Below, piece after piece: positions 9,499 to 17,497 of a stretch of DNA of 38,937 bases. The stretch is from the NCBI GenBank assembly GCA_046542315.1, contig JBKHBO010000009.1, positions 1-38,937 of the forward strand, in the 5' to 3' direction. The position numbers were made by a program, and so were the translations under genes. Position 1 is the stretch's first letter; every line of letters starts with the position of its first letter. Below the pieces are notes generated by a model. It did not search any database. It was given only the letters and a program-made list of their open reading frames with translations, and was not told the DNA's origin. This DNA is from PWPR01 sp046542315. GTDB lineage: Bacteria; Bacillota; UBA994; PWPR01.

Positions 9499-10437
9499 TT
9501 AATGGCTTCCTTTTTTATATGGCCGTCCACTTGCTGCAGGTCCTTCTGATTCACCGACAAAGCCTGCTAATGCTAAAATAGTTAAAACATAAGGCAGTGT
9601 AGCTAAAACCTGTGATGGTATATCAACAGCTCCTACTACTTGCAACACTATTTGCAATCCAGATGTAAATCCAAACAATAAACATGCAAGCATTGTGCCA
9701 AAAGGTTTCCAATTACCAAAAATCATTGCTGCTAGAGCTATAAATCCTCTTCCAGCAATCATACCTTCTAAAAATACTGTCCCTTCTCCTATAGATAAAA
9801 TAGCTCCTGCAAGCCCACCTAATAGTCCGCTTAGGATAACTCCTATATATCTCATTTTATATACGTTTACGCCCAATGTATCAGCAGCTCTAGGATGTTC
9901 ACCAACAGCTCTTAATCTTAAACCAAATTTAGTCTTAAAGAGAACAAAAGAGGTTATTGGAACCATTAAAAAAGCAAAATATACTAAAGCATTATGTCCA
10001 CCTATGATAGGTCCAATAACTGGAATTGGTTTTAGAAAGTTAAAAAGTTTAGGTATCTGCCAAGCAGAATCTATAGCAGGAGACTGTCCGCCATGTCCAT
10101 AAAATATATTTAGCAAAAATGCAGTTAATCCTGCGCCTAAGATGTTAATTGCAACTCCACTTACTACCTGATTAGCTTCAAATTTTATTGATACAACGGC
10201 GTGTAATGCCGCAATAATCATACCAGAACCCATAGCAGCTATAATTCCTAATAAAGGGCTATGGGTAGCATAAGTAACTACGAGTGCAAAAAAGGCTCCT
10301 ATAATCATTATACCTTCAAGTGCTATATTAATTACACCTGACCTTTCAGAAAATATTGCCCCTAATGCTGTTAGTAATAAAGGTGCAGCTAGTCTAAAAG
10401 TCATTGTGAGTAAAGATATTATTGCTATTTTATTCAT
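9499..10437 (-). CDS. Nucleoside ABC transporter permease (NupQ-like)
   Basis: 312 residues, strongly hydrophobic, of the branched-chain-amino-acid/ribose type permease family. Signatures include GAIFSERSGVINIALEGIMIIGAFFA near the N-terminus and the cytoplasmic-loop segment GLRLRAVGEHPRAADTLGV that contacts the ATPase. It resembles the shorter permease of the Bacillus guanosine importer. The start overlaps the end of the other permease gene by eight bases and uses GGAGG inside that gene, so translation is coupled. Together with the ATPase, second permease and BMP lipoprotein it should import nucleosides; the precise substrate is inferred from family only. Confidence 0.9.
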   Translation of the reverse strand: MNKIAIISLLTMTFRLAAPLLLTALGAIFSERSGVINIALEGIMIIGAFFALVVTYATHSPLLGIIAAMGSGMIIAALHAVVSIKFEANQVVSGVAINILGAGLTAFLLNIFYGHGGQSPAIDSAWQIPKLFNFLKPIPVIGPIIGGHNALVYFAFLMVPITSFVLFKTKFGLRLRAVGEHPRAADTLGVNVYKMRYIGVILSGLLGGLAGAILSIGEGTVFLEGMIAGRGFIALAAMIFGNWKPFGTMLACLLFGFTSGLQIVLQVVGAVDIPSQVLATLPYVLTILALAGFVGESEGPAASGRPYKKGSH

Positions 10438-11581
10438 CTGAAGCTGCCTCCTTCATTTCTTTAACTGTCTTTTTTTCTTTACGCTTTACTATCCACTTAA
10501 CTATTTGATCTGCAGCAACAAAAAATATAATTGAAGCTTGCACAATTGCAATAACTTCTTTAGCAATTCCAGCTTGAGCCTGCATAAGAGGTGCCCCTCT
10601 TTTCATAATTGCAAATAAAAAAGCTGAAAGCACTATTCCTAAAGGATGATTTTTACCAATTAGGGCAACTGCAATGCCATCAAATCCATAGTTTGGGAAA
10701 GCTCCAAACTGAGATGCTCTTCGAGCTGTACCAAGTAAGTGCAATCCTCCACCTAAACCAGCTAAAATTCCACTTATAAACATAGCTGTAACAAATCTTT
10801 TAGCAACATCTATACCACCATATTCTGCAGCACTAGCTTTATGTCCAACTGCTCTAACTTCATAACCTAGCTTTGTTTTCCATAAAATAATGTAAATAAT
10901 GACAGCGGCTATTAATGCAATCACAATACCCAGATGAGCTCTTGATGGTCTAAATAGACCAATCACAGGTAATCTAATGTCAGGGTTGATTGCATGAGAG
11001 CCTTGATAATTAGGGGCTTTAAACCAGTCAGGGCTACCTACAAATAGATTATAAAGATAAAATGCTATATGATTCATCATTATAGTTGTGATAACTTCAT
11101 GAACTCCACGTTTCGCTTTGAGCCATCCTGCTATAGCTGCCCACAAACCTCCTGCTATTGCACCAGCAATAAGAGCTAAAGAAAACTGTAAGATTGTTGG
11201 GAGATTGTTTAATGTGAATCCTACATAAGCAGTTGCAAATGTTCCAACTATAAACTGTCCTTCTGCTCCAATATTAAAAAGTCCTGTTCGAAATGAAAAG
11301 GCAATTGCTAAGCCTGTCATAATTAATGGAACAGCAGAAACAATAGCTTCACCAAAGCCATATAAACTACCAAAAACACTAAAAAATAATGCTTTGTAAC
11401 CATCTACTGGTTTTAACAAGACCTGGCTTAGAGGCAATCCTTCTTGAGCTCCAACCCACATCATTGCAAAAGCTCCAACAATTAATCCTAAAGCAACAGC
11501 TAATAAGGGAAATTCTATTTGCTTCCAAAAAGCAATCAGATATTCTTTCAGTTTTTTCCTACTCATTTTGAGTTCCTTCAT
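10430..11581 (-). CDS. Nucleoside ABC transporter permease (NupP-like)
   Basis: 383 residues with a charged N-terminal stretch then many membrane segments. Family landmarks are RTGLFNIGAEGQFIVGTFATAYVG and the loop GYEVRAVGHKASAAEYGGI. It is the longer of the two permeases of the importer. The ATG at 11581 overlaps the ATPase gene end by 23 bases and has GGAG six bases upstream; another ATG at 11566 has AAGGA at similar distance, so either may be used. Coupled translation with the ATPase is likely. Confidence 0.9.
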   Translation of the reverse strand: MKELKMSRKKLKEYLIAFWKQIEFPLLAVALGLIVGAFAMMWVGAQEGLPLSQVLLKPVDGYKALFFSVFGSLYGFGEAIVSAVPLIMTGLAIAFSFRTGLFNIGAEGQFIVGTFATAYVGFTLNNLPTILQFSLALIAGAIAGGLWAAIAGWLKAKRGVHEVITTIMMNHIAFYLYNLFVGSPDWFKAPNYQGSHAINPDIRLPVIGLFRPSRAHLGIVIALIAAVIIYIILWKTKLGYEVRAVGHKASAAEYGGIDVAKRFVTAMFISGILAGLGGGLHLLGTARRASQFGAFPNYGFDGIAVALIGKNHPLGIVLSAFLFAIMKRGAPLMQAQAGIAKEVIAIVQASIIFFVAADQIVKWIVKRKEKKTVKEMKEAASDE

Positions 11582-13088
11582 TTAATTCTCCACCTGCCAT
11601 TAATATTCCTATCTTATTTTCTGTCGCTTCTTCCATAGTAAGCTCACCTACAATCTCACCTTCATATATAATGATAATTCGATCACTTAAAGATAGAATT
11701 TCATTTAGTTCAAGCGATATTAGCAAAACCGCATTTCCCGCATCCCGTTGTTCTATTAATCTTCTATGTATAAATTCAATTGCTCCAATATCTAATCCCC
11801 TTGTAGGTTGTGCAGCTAAAATTAATTTTGGTTCTCTCTCGAATTCTCTTGCCAGGATTACCTTTTGTTGATTGCCTCCTGACAAGTTTTTAGCTAAAGC
11901 ATTAACACTAGGTGTTCTTATATCATAAGTTTCAACAAGTCTTTTAGCATACTCATTTATTTCTTCATAATTAATAAACATACCCTTAGAAAATGGTTTT
12001 TTGAAAAAATTTTGTAAAACTACATTTTCAGCCACTGTAAAATCTAATACTAAACCATGTTTTTGCCTGTCCTCAGGTATATGAGCTAATCCTTTATTAA
12101 ATCTTTCTCTAATTGAGTTGTCTACTATAGAGTGGTTTTCTAATTTGATGTCGCCAGACTCTGATTTTCGCAACCCTGATAATGCTTCTATTAATTCTGT
12201 TTGCCCATTACCTTCAATACCAGCAACTCCTAATATCTCACCATATCTAACGTTGAAACTTAAATTCTTAATTGCAGTTAGTTCCCTATTGTTTTTTACA
12301 TGAAGATTCTTAACTTCTAGACATATATCTCCTGGATTAGCTTTCTCTTTTTTTACATCCAGCAAGACTTTTCTTCCTACCATCATCTCAGCTAAATCCT
12401 CTATTGAAGAGTCTGCCGTCTCTACTGTACCGATTTTTTTTCCTCTTCTTATAACAGTAACTCTATCACAGGCACTTTTAACTTCTTTCAACTTATGAGT
12501 AATAAAAATGATAGATTTGTTCATTTTTGTTAGATTTGACATTATCTTAATTAAATCTTCAATTTCTTGAGGCGTTAAAACAGCTGTAGGTTCATCTAAT
12601 ATTAAAATCTCAGCACCGCGAAATAAAGCCTTTAGTATTTCAACTCTTTGTTGCATTCCTACTGAAATACTTCTTACTGTAGCATCAGGATCTATATCCA
12701 GTCCATATTCCTTACTAAGAGTCATGACTTCTTCTCTTGCTTTTTTTCTATCTAGCATACCTTTTTTGCCTATTTCTGCTCCTAAAATGATGTTTTCTAA
12801 AACAGTAAATTTTTCAACCAACATGAAGTGCTGATGAACCATTCCTATGCCATATTTGATAGCTATGTTAGGATTAGCAATGTTAACTTTTTTACCATTG
12901 ACAAATATTTCACCTTTTTCTGGCTCATATAAGCCATATAAAACGTTCATCAAGGTTGATTTACCTGCTCCATTTTCACCTAATAACGCATGTATTTCAC
13001 CCTGGAGAAGCTCGAAAGATATATCATCATTAGCAACAACTCCAGGGAATATTTTTGTTATGTTTTTCATTTCTATTGCTAACTGCAT
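11559..13088 (-). CDS. Nucleoside ABC transporter ATPase with two nucleotide-binding domains (NupO-like)
   Basis: 509 residues, the RbsA-type tandem ATPase. First domain: Walker A GENGAGKST (37-45), signature SVGMQQRVEIL, Walker B ILILDEPTAVL. Second domain: degenerate Walker A GIEGNGQTEL, signature LSGGNQQKVILARE, and LILAAQPTRGLD in which the usual Walker B glutamate is glutamine. This asymmetric degeneration is normal in the family. It energises uptake by the two permeases encoded directly downstream. GAGGTG precedes the ATG. A terminator (13139-13165) and a candidate extended -10 (13119-13127) lie between it and the lipoprotein gene, which could set different expression levels for binding protein and transporter. 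Confidence 0.93.
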   Translation of the reverse strand: MQLAIEMKNITKIFPGVVANDDISFELLQGEIHALLGENGAGKSTLMNVLYGLYEPEKGEIFVNGKKVNIANPNIAIKYGIGMVHQHFMLVEKFTVLENIILGAEIGKKGMLDRKKAREEVMTLSKEYGLDIDPDATVRSISVGMQQRVEILKALFRGAEILILDEPTAVLTPQEIEDLIKIMSNLTKMNKSIIFITHKLKEVKSACDRVTVIRRGKKIGTVETADSSIEDLAEMMVGRKVLLDVKKEKANPGDICLEVKNLHVKNNRELTAIKNLSFNVRYGEILGVAGIEGNGQTELIEALSGLRKSESGDIKLENHSIVDNSIRERFNKGLAHIPEDRQKHGLVLDFTVAENVVLQNFFKKPFSKGMFINYEEINEYAKRLVETYDIRTPSVNALAKNLSGGNQQKVILAREFEREPKLILAAQPTRGLDIGAIEFIHRRLIEQRDAGNAVLLISLELNEILSLSDRIIIIYEGEIVGELTMEEATENKIGILMAGGELNEGTQNE

Positions 13089-13118
13089 CTTAGCACCTCT
13101 TTCTTAAATACTATTATA

Positions 13119-13127
13119 ATTATAACA
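13119..13127 (-). promoter_or_regulatory. Candidate extended -10 promoter for the transporter ATPase operon
   Basis: Minus-strand TGTTATAAT, a perfect TGnTATAAT extended -10, about 30 bases before the ATPase start and just after the bmp terminator. No good -35 is present (CTGGTT at 17 bases). The same nonamer occurs upstream of three other genes in the window. Confidence 0.45.
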
Positions 13128-13138
13128 GTAGAAATAGT

Positions 13139-13165
13139 AAAAACCAGACAAAATGTCTGGTTTTT
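13139..13165 (-). terminator. Terminator after the BMP lipoprotein gene
   Basis: Seven-base-pair stem CCAGACA/TGTCTGG with a three-base loop, flanked by A-run and T-run so that it can work in both directions. In the leftward direction it sits between bmp and the ATPase gene and would end most transcripts after the binding protein. Confidence 0.8.
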
Positions 13166-13179
13166 ATCCAAATTCAGTT

Positions 13180-14268
13180 TTACTCTTCTAAACCTGCTAC
13201 ATAGTCCTCTAGTTCATCTTCTGTAGCAGGAACTACTAATTCTCCATCAATAATCATTTGTCTATATTCTTCAACCATTGCTAATATTTCTTCTTGATTT
13301 TCTTCAGGAATTGTTTGCTCACTTGTTGGAGCAATTCCAACACCTTCTTCAGCTAAACCAAGTTCAACTACTTCTCCACCATTAAAAGTTTCATCAACTA
13401 GATATTCTTCAGTTATCTGAGCTATCGCACTTCCAACTTTTTTCATCATGCTAGTAAGCATATTATCAGGAGCTTCTTCATATTGGTCTCTATCAACACC
13501 AATAGTCCAGAATCCTTCAGGTCCAGTTCCTCTTTCTTTAGCTGCTTCAAATAAGCCATTACCTACATTTCCAGCAGCATGGAAAATTACATCTGCTCCT
13601 TGATCGTACATAGTATTTGCAATTGATTTTCCTTTTTGTGTGTCCTCCCAGCTTTCTGCGTACATACCTTTAATTTCAGCATCTGGATTAGCTGTTTTTA
13701 CACCAGCACGATACCCAACTTCAAATCTCTTAATTAGCTCGCCTTCCATTCCTCCGATAAAACCAAGTTTATTTGACTCAGTTGTCATTCCTGCTATTAA
13801 ACCAACTAAGAATGATCCTTCTTGCTCTTTAAAACCAACTTGAACAACATTATCACCAATCATTGGGTCTACCACATCAACAATACCGAATTTTGCATCT
13901 GGTAAACTCTCTGATGCTTCCATCATAGCGTCAAGTAACATGTATCCAATAGCCCATGTCAAATTACTTCCACTGTCAACAGCTGTTCTCAAATTTGCTG
14001 CATAGTCAGTTTCATCATTAGAAATGATATAATCAAAAGTTACATCTGGATAATCATCTTGTAATGATTGCAACCCTTCCCAAGCACTTTGGTTAAAAGA
14101 TTTATCGTTTACTCCACCAGTGTCAGTTACCATTGTGATTTTTGTTTCTTCAACTACATCTCCTGGATCTTCATCACCATTACCGGGATCTTCAGCTTCT
14201 GGCTGACATCCAACAATTGCGAATAATAAAATAAAAATTGTAGTAATTGCTAGTAATTTTTTTAACAT
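13180..14268 (-). CDS. BMP family nucleoside-binding lipoprotein
   Basis: 362 residues. The N-terminus is a lipoprotein signal peptide with charged MLKK, a hydrophobic stretch and lipobox IVGC, giving acylated C21 at the outer face of the membrane. A linker rich in Asp, Glu, Gly and Pro (about 22-42) precedes the periplasmic-binding-type domain with family segments GGVNDKSFNQSAWEGL, VGFKEQEGSFLVGLIAG and IFHAAGNVGNGLFEAAKE. It should capture nucleosides for the ABC importer encoded next to it. AAGGAGG stands before the ATG. The last 20 residues are acidic. No purine riboswitch is visible in the 174-base gap upstream, nor did I find a convincing promoter there. Confidence 0.93.
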   Translation of the reverse strand: MLKKLLAITTIFILLFAIVGCQPEAEDPGNGDEDPGDVVEETKITMVTDTGGVNDKSFNQSAWEGLQSLQDDYPDVTFDYIISNDETDYAANLRTAVDSGSNLTWAIGYMLLDAMMEASESLPDAKFGIVDVVDPMIGDNVVQVGFKEQEGSFLVGLIAGMTTESNKLGFIGGMEGELIKRFEVGYRAGVKTANPDAEIKGMYAESWEDTQKGKSIANTMYDQGADVIFHAAGNVGNGLFEAAKERGTGPEGFWTIGVDRDQYEEAPDNMLTSMMKKVGSAIAQITEEYLVDETFNGGEVVELGLAEEGVGIAPTSEQTIPEENQEEILAMVEEYRQMIIDGELVVPATEDELEDYVAGLEE

Positions 14269-14396
14269 CTAACATCCTCCTTAGGTTTTGTATATAAAAC
14301 TTCTATAAAAATCTTAGAATTCCTTCTTTAAATCTACTAATCTCAAAAAAATATAATTTTGACTATAGAAATGTTTTTTTGCTTTTCATATCAAGA

Positions 14397-14416
14397 TAAA
14401 AAGTATACAATATACT
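14397..14416. promoter_or_regulatory. TAAAAAGTATACA motif and inverted repeat upstream of the DUF401 gene
   Basis: Contains TAAAAAGTATACA (14397-14409), found again at 15749-15761 upstream of pckA, and a perfect inverted repeat AGTATA-CAA-TATACT (14402-14416). It lies 27 bases before the DUF401 start in the divergent gap shared with bmp. TATACT or TACAAT could serve as a -10; an operator is equally possible. Function is inferred only. Confidence 0.35.
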
Positions 14417-14442
14417 CGTATGAAAAAGAAAGGTTGATATGA

Positions 14443-15708
14443 ATGTTACAAATTGCAGGTATAGTAATTGCTTTTATTGTAATTATTATAATGGTAAATA
14501 AAAAAATATCTTTAGGCTATGCTTTAGTTTCAGGCTCTTTAATAGTAGGATTCTTTTCTGGACTTGGGGTTATGGGTATCATTGATTCTTTTATCGCTGC
14601 TTCTATTGATCCAATTACCATTAGACTTGTAGCAATTTTGGGTCTAATAAGTATTTTAGGATATTTAATGCAAGAATTTGGAATTTTAAGAAAAGTTGTT
14701 GATAGTCTTAATGCTTTATTAAAAACACCGAAACTCACTTTATCAATTGTACCATCAATAATGGGTACATTGTTAGTAACAGGTGGTGCAATAATGGCTG
14801 CTCCATTAGTAGATGAAATTGGAGATGATTTAAACTTAGAAAAGTCAAAAAAGGCTGCTATTAATCTTGTTTTTCGTCATGGATGGTATTTTATTTATCC
14901 TATGATGCCAGGATTCATTTTAGTATCTGAGATTGCTAAAATAGATAAGTTTGATCTAATTTCAATTCAGTGGCCATTGACAGTTGTTATATTAGCTATT
15001 GGCTACATAATGTGGATTAGACCATCAAAAGTAAACGAAAACTTAAGCTACCAAAATGGTAAAAGATCACTTAGCGATTTGACTAAGTTTGTTAAGTATA
15101 GCTCTCCAATTTGGGTAAGTTTAGTTATAGCACTAGGCCTTGAAGGAGTGAGATTTGGTAGTTTATCAGCAAGCGCAAACTCCTTATTAACTAATATAGC
15201 TTTTCCAATTGGTTTAGTTATTGGAATTGCCTTAACATTCTTTTTAAGTGAGTCCTCAGATAATATGGCAAAGGAATTCTTGAATGGTATTAATATTTCT
15301 ATTATGTTTAGTGGCTTAGGTATTATGATTTTTAAAGAGATGGTTGGTCAGTTGAGCGTATTAAATGATGTAGTGTTAAGCTTTCTAGATAGTGGCGTAC
15401 CAATTTACATTCTTTTCATAACACTCCCACTTGTTACTGGTCTATTAAGCGCATCTACTACTTCTGCTATTGGTGTGACATTACCAATTCTTTTACCTGC
15501 TCTGTCTGTTTCTGCTAATCCTGTACCTTTAATAATGCTAGCTTACTCATCTTCTTTCTTAGGTTACTTAGTATCGCCATTACACTTATGCCAGATACTA
15601 ACTCTGGAATATTTTAAAGTAAAAATATCCGATCTTTATAGAGAGTATACCGTAGCAATACCAGCAACTTTTATTGCATCAATTGTGCTATATTTTATTG
15701 TGAGATAA
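14443..15708 (+). CDS. DUF401 family integral membrane protein
   Basis: 421 residues, almost wholly hydrophobic, with ten or more membrane segments. The repeated layout (two similar halves, each ending in a small-residue-rich segment such as MGTLLVTGGAIMAAPLVDEIGDD and LLSASTTSAIGVTLPILLPAL) is that of ion-transporter superfamily carriers, and the whole matches the uncharacterised DUF401 family as I know it. The half-ending segments are typical of substrate-binding re-entrant loops. Substrate unknown; an organic anion is plausible by analogy only. AAAGG precedes the ATG. It is transcribed rightward, divergent from bmp, and followed at 142 bases by pckA, with a shared upstream motif, so joint regulation with PEP carboxykinase is possible. 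Confidence 0.75.
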   Translation: MLQIAGIVIAFIVIIIMVNKKISLGYALVSGSLIVGFFSGLGVMGIIDSFIAASIDPITIRLVAILGLISILGYLMQEFGILRKVVDSLNALLKTPKLTLSIVPSIMGTLLVTGGAIMAAPLVDEIGDDLNLEKSKKAAINLVFRHGWYFIYPMMPGFILVSEIAKIDKFDLISIQWPLTVVILAIGYIMWIRPSKVNENLSYQNGKRSLSDLTKFVKYSSPIWVSLVIALGLEGVRFGSLSASANSLLTNIAFPIGLVIGIALTFFLSESSDNMAKEFLNGINISIMFSGLGIMIFKEMVGQLSVLNDVVLSFLDSGVPIYILFITLPLVTGLLSASTTSAIGVTLPILLPALSVSANPVPLIMLAYSSSFLGYLVSPLHLCQILTLEYFKVKISDLYREYTVAIPATFIASIVLYFIVR

Positions 15709-15741
15709 TCTTTAAGATAAAAAGCTGAATTGTGTTGCAAC

Positions 15742-15775
15742 ATTGTCTTAAAAAGTATACACTATTTAAGACAAT
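15742..15775. repeat. Perfect 11-base inverted repeat between DUF401 gene and pckA
   Basis: Arms ATTGTCTTAAA and TTTAAGACAAT with a 12-base centre that holds the TAAAAAGTATACA motif's GTATAC. A TTTTGTGTTTTT stretch follows on the plus strand, so it could be a weak terminator for the DUF401 gene; the exact symmetry and the shared motif also allow an operator. It ends 12 bases before the predicted pckA -35. Confidence 0.6.
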
Positions 15776-15787
15776 TTTGTGTTTTTA

Positions 15788-15816
15788 TTGCTCATAATAA
15801 AAGCATATGCTAATAT
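15788..15816 (+). promoter_or_regulatory. Predicted sigma-A promoter of pckA
   Basis: TTGCTC (15788-15793), 17-base spacer, TAATAT (15811-15816), placed about 35 bases before the pckA start. A second inverted repeat, TTTTAATA-TAC-TATTAAAA (15816-15834), begins at the -10 and covers the expected transcription start, so it could bind a repressor. Confidence 0.55.
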
Positions 15817-15850
15817 TTTAATATACTATTAAAAATTTTGGAGGTTACTG

Positions 15851-17449
15851 ATGAAAGATATTACAAAACCTTATTCTAATCCAGAAGGATATAATAAGAG
15901 AATACCTGTGCCATCTAGAAGACTATTCAAAAATCCTAGTGTTGATACATTAAGAGAATGGGCTAGAAAAGATGAAATCACTACTGAAACAGGTAGTCCC
16001 GTTTACATCACAAACATTAGGTCTCGTAGTGCAGATGATACTTATATTGTTTCTGATAGTGTAACTGCTGGAGTTTTCCAAAAACAATGGAATCATGATA
16101 AATCTAATGAGTTAATTGACCAGGTTCATACTTATTTAGCTAAGAGAGATGTAATTCAAGTTGACTGTATTCTTGGTAATTCGGATAGACAGCTAAAAAT
16201 GAGAATGTACATAACAAAATTATATGCAAGAATTGCTATGATGCTGGTTAATATGTACTATCCACCATTACCTGGACAGGAAGATCTACCTGATAGCCAA
16301 GTAGACTTAATAACAGTCTATGTTCCAGAGCTAAACACTCAAAGCAGAAAAATTTTTGCTGATGTAGATAATAAAGTCACATACATAACTGGCTCAGACT
16401 ATTTTGGTGAAGCCAAAAAATCATTCTTAAGACAAGCAATGTTTTGTGCAAAAGAATGGGGTGGCTTAGGCTTCCATGCTGGCTCAAAAGTTCTAAAGAT
16501 AAAAGATTCAGAAGATACTATAAAAGAATATGGATTTATAATGTTTGGCTTATCAGGAACTGGTAAAACTACATTGACATTATCAGATCATGATTTATCA
16601 GGTGAAGAAGAATCTATAATTAGACAAGACGATGTCGTTTTAATGATGCCTAATGGTTATTGTTATGGTACCGAAGCTGGATTTTTTATTAAAACTGGTG
16701 GCCTTGACGAATCACAAAAAGTCTTGTTCGAAGCTGCTAAATCTCCTGGAGCATCTTTTGAGAATATTATGGTTTGTGAAGAAACCGGCGAAGTCGATTA
16801 TGATGATGAAACCCTTTGCAATAATGGTAGAGGGGTATTAAGAAGAGAAGATGTTAAAAACATTAAAGATAGAATTGATATAAGAAAGGCTAACAAAATC
16901 ATATTCATTACTAGAAGAAATGATGTTATGCCTGCATTAGCAAAGTTAACTCCTGAACAAGCTGCTGCTTTCTTTATGCTTGGAGAATCAGTAGAAACTG
17001 GAGCTGGCGACCCGACTAAAAAAGGGCAAAGCAAGAGATCTGTAGGAACTAATCCATTTATAGTCGGGCCTGAGGCAGAAGAAGGAAACAGATTTTTAGA
17101 GATATTAAGAAATAATGATGATATGGAATGCTACTTACTTAACACTGGCAGAGTAGGCACTTCATATATTTACAATACTAAAGGTAAAGACATAACTGTA
17201 GATGTTTCCACTGGTTTAATGAAAGATATTGCAAGAGGAACAATTAAATGGGAAAAGGATCCTTACTGGGGTTATGAGGTAGCAATTGAGTCTCAAGAAG
17301 TAGATTTATCTGGATATAATCCAAAAATGTATTTTACCGAAGAACAGTATCACATTTTAAATGATCGTTTGATGGAAGAAAGATGTGAATGGTTAAGAAA
17401 ATTTGGAGGATTAAACAGCGAAATAAAACAAGCAGTATGTAATGATTAA
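15851..17449 (+). CDS. pckA: Phosphoenolpyruvate carboxykinase (ATP type), divergent
   Basis: 532 residues. The enzyme converts oxaloacetate and ATP to PEP, CO2 and ADP, or runs in reverse to fix CO2 in some anaerobes. The P-loop GLSGTGKTT lies at residues 233-241. Around it are the substrate arginine region RSRSADDTYIV (about 57-67; compare GRSPKDKYIV in the classic enzyme), metal-binding candidates K189/K190 in YFGEAKK, H209, and D260/D261 in RQDDVV. The segment after the P-loop (LTLSDHDLSGEEESII) and the YCYGTEAGFFIKTGGL region differ clearly from the Escherichia coli-type sequence, so this is a divergent branch of the family. GGAGG is seven bases before the ATG. A strong bidirectional terminator follows. 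Assignment is firm at family level; the physiological direction is unknown. Confidence 0.87.
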   Translation: MKDITKPYSNPEGYNKRIPVPSRRLFKNPSVDTLREWARKDEITTETGSPVYITNIRSRSADDTYIVSDSVTAGVFQKQWNHDKSNELIDQVHTYLAKRDVIQVDCILGNSDRQLKMRMYITKLYARIAMMLVNMYYPPLPGQEDLPDSQVDLITVYVPELNTQSRKIFADVDNKVTYITGSDYFGEAKKSFLRQAMFCAKEWGGLGFHAGSKVLKIKDSEDTIKEYGFIMFGLSGTGKTTLTLSDHDLSGEEESIIRQDDVVLMMPNGYCYGTEAGFFIKTGGLDESQKVLFEAAKSPGASFENIMVCEETGEVDYDDETLCNNGRGVLRREDVKNIKDRIDIRKANKIIFITRRNDVMPALAKLTPEQAAAFFMLGESVETGAGDPTKKGQSKRSVGTNPFIVGPEAEEGNRFLEILRNNDDMECYLLNTGRVGTSYIYNTKGKDITVDVSTGLMKDIARGTIKWEKDPYWGYEVAIESQEVDLSGYNPKMYFTEEQYHILNDRLMEERCEWLRKFGGLNSEIKQAVCND

Positions 17450-17458
17450 ACTAAAACG

Positions 17459-17490
17459 AAAACCCTTGCTCGTTGAGCAAGGGTTTTTTT
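17459..17490. terminator. Bidirectional terminator between pckA and the amidohydrolase gene
   Basis: Nine-base-pair stem CCCTTGCTC/GAGCAAGGG with GTT loop, AAAA before and seven T after. It can end rightward pckA transcripts and leftward amidohydrolase transcripts, which converge here. Confidence 0.92.
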
Positions 17491-17497
17491 ATGTTTT

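Noticed and set aside
9695..10102. 135-codon rightward frame opposite the permease gene
   Set aside because: Antisense shadow of a conserved permease, with no ribosome site.
14269..14442. Possible purine riboswitch upstream of the nucleoside-transport lipoprotein
   Set aside because: No conserved purine aptamer core or terminator/anti-terminator pair is visible on the minus strand; the gap is AT-rich with only a short inverted repeat.
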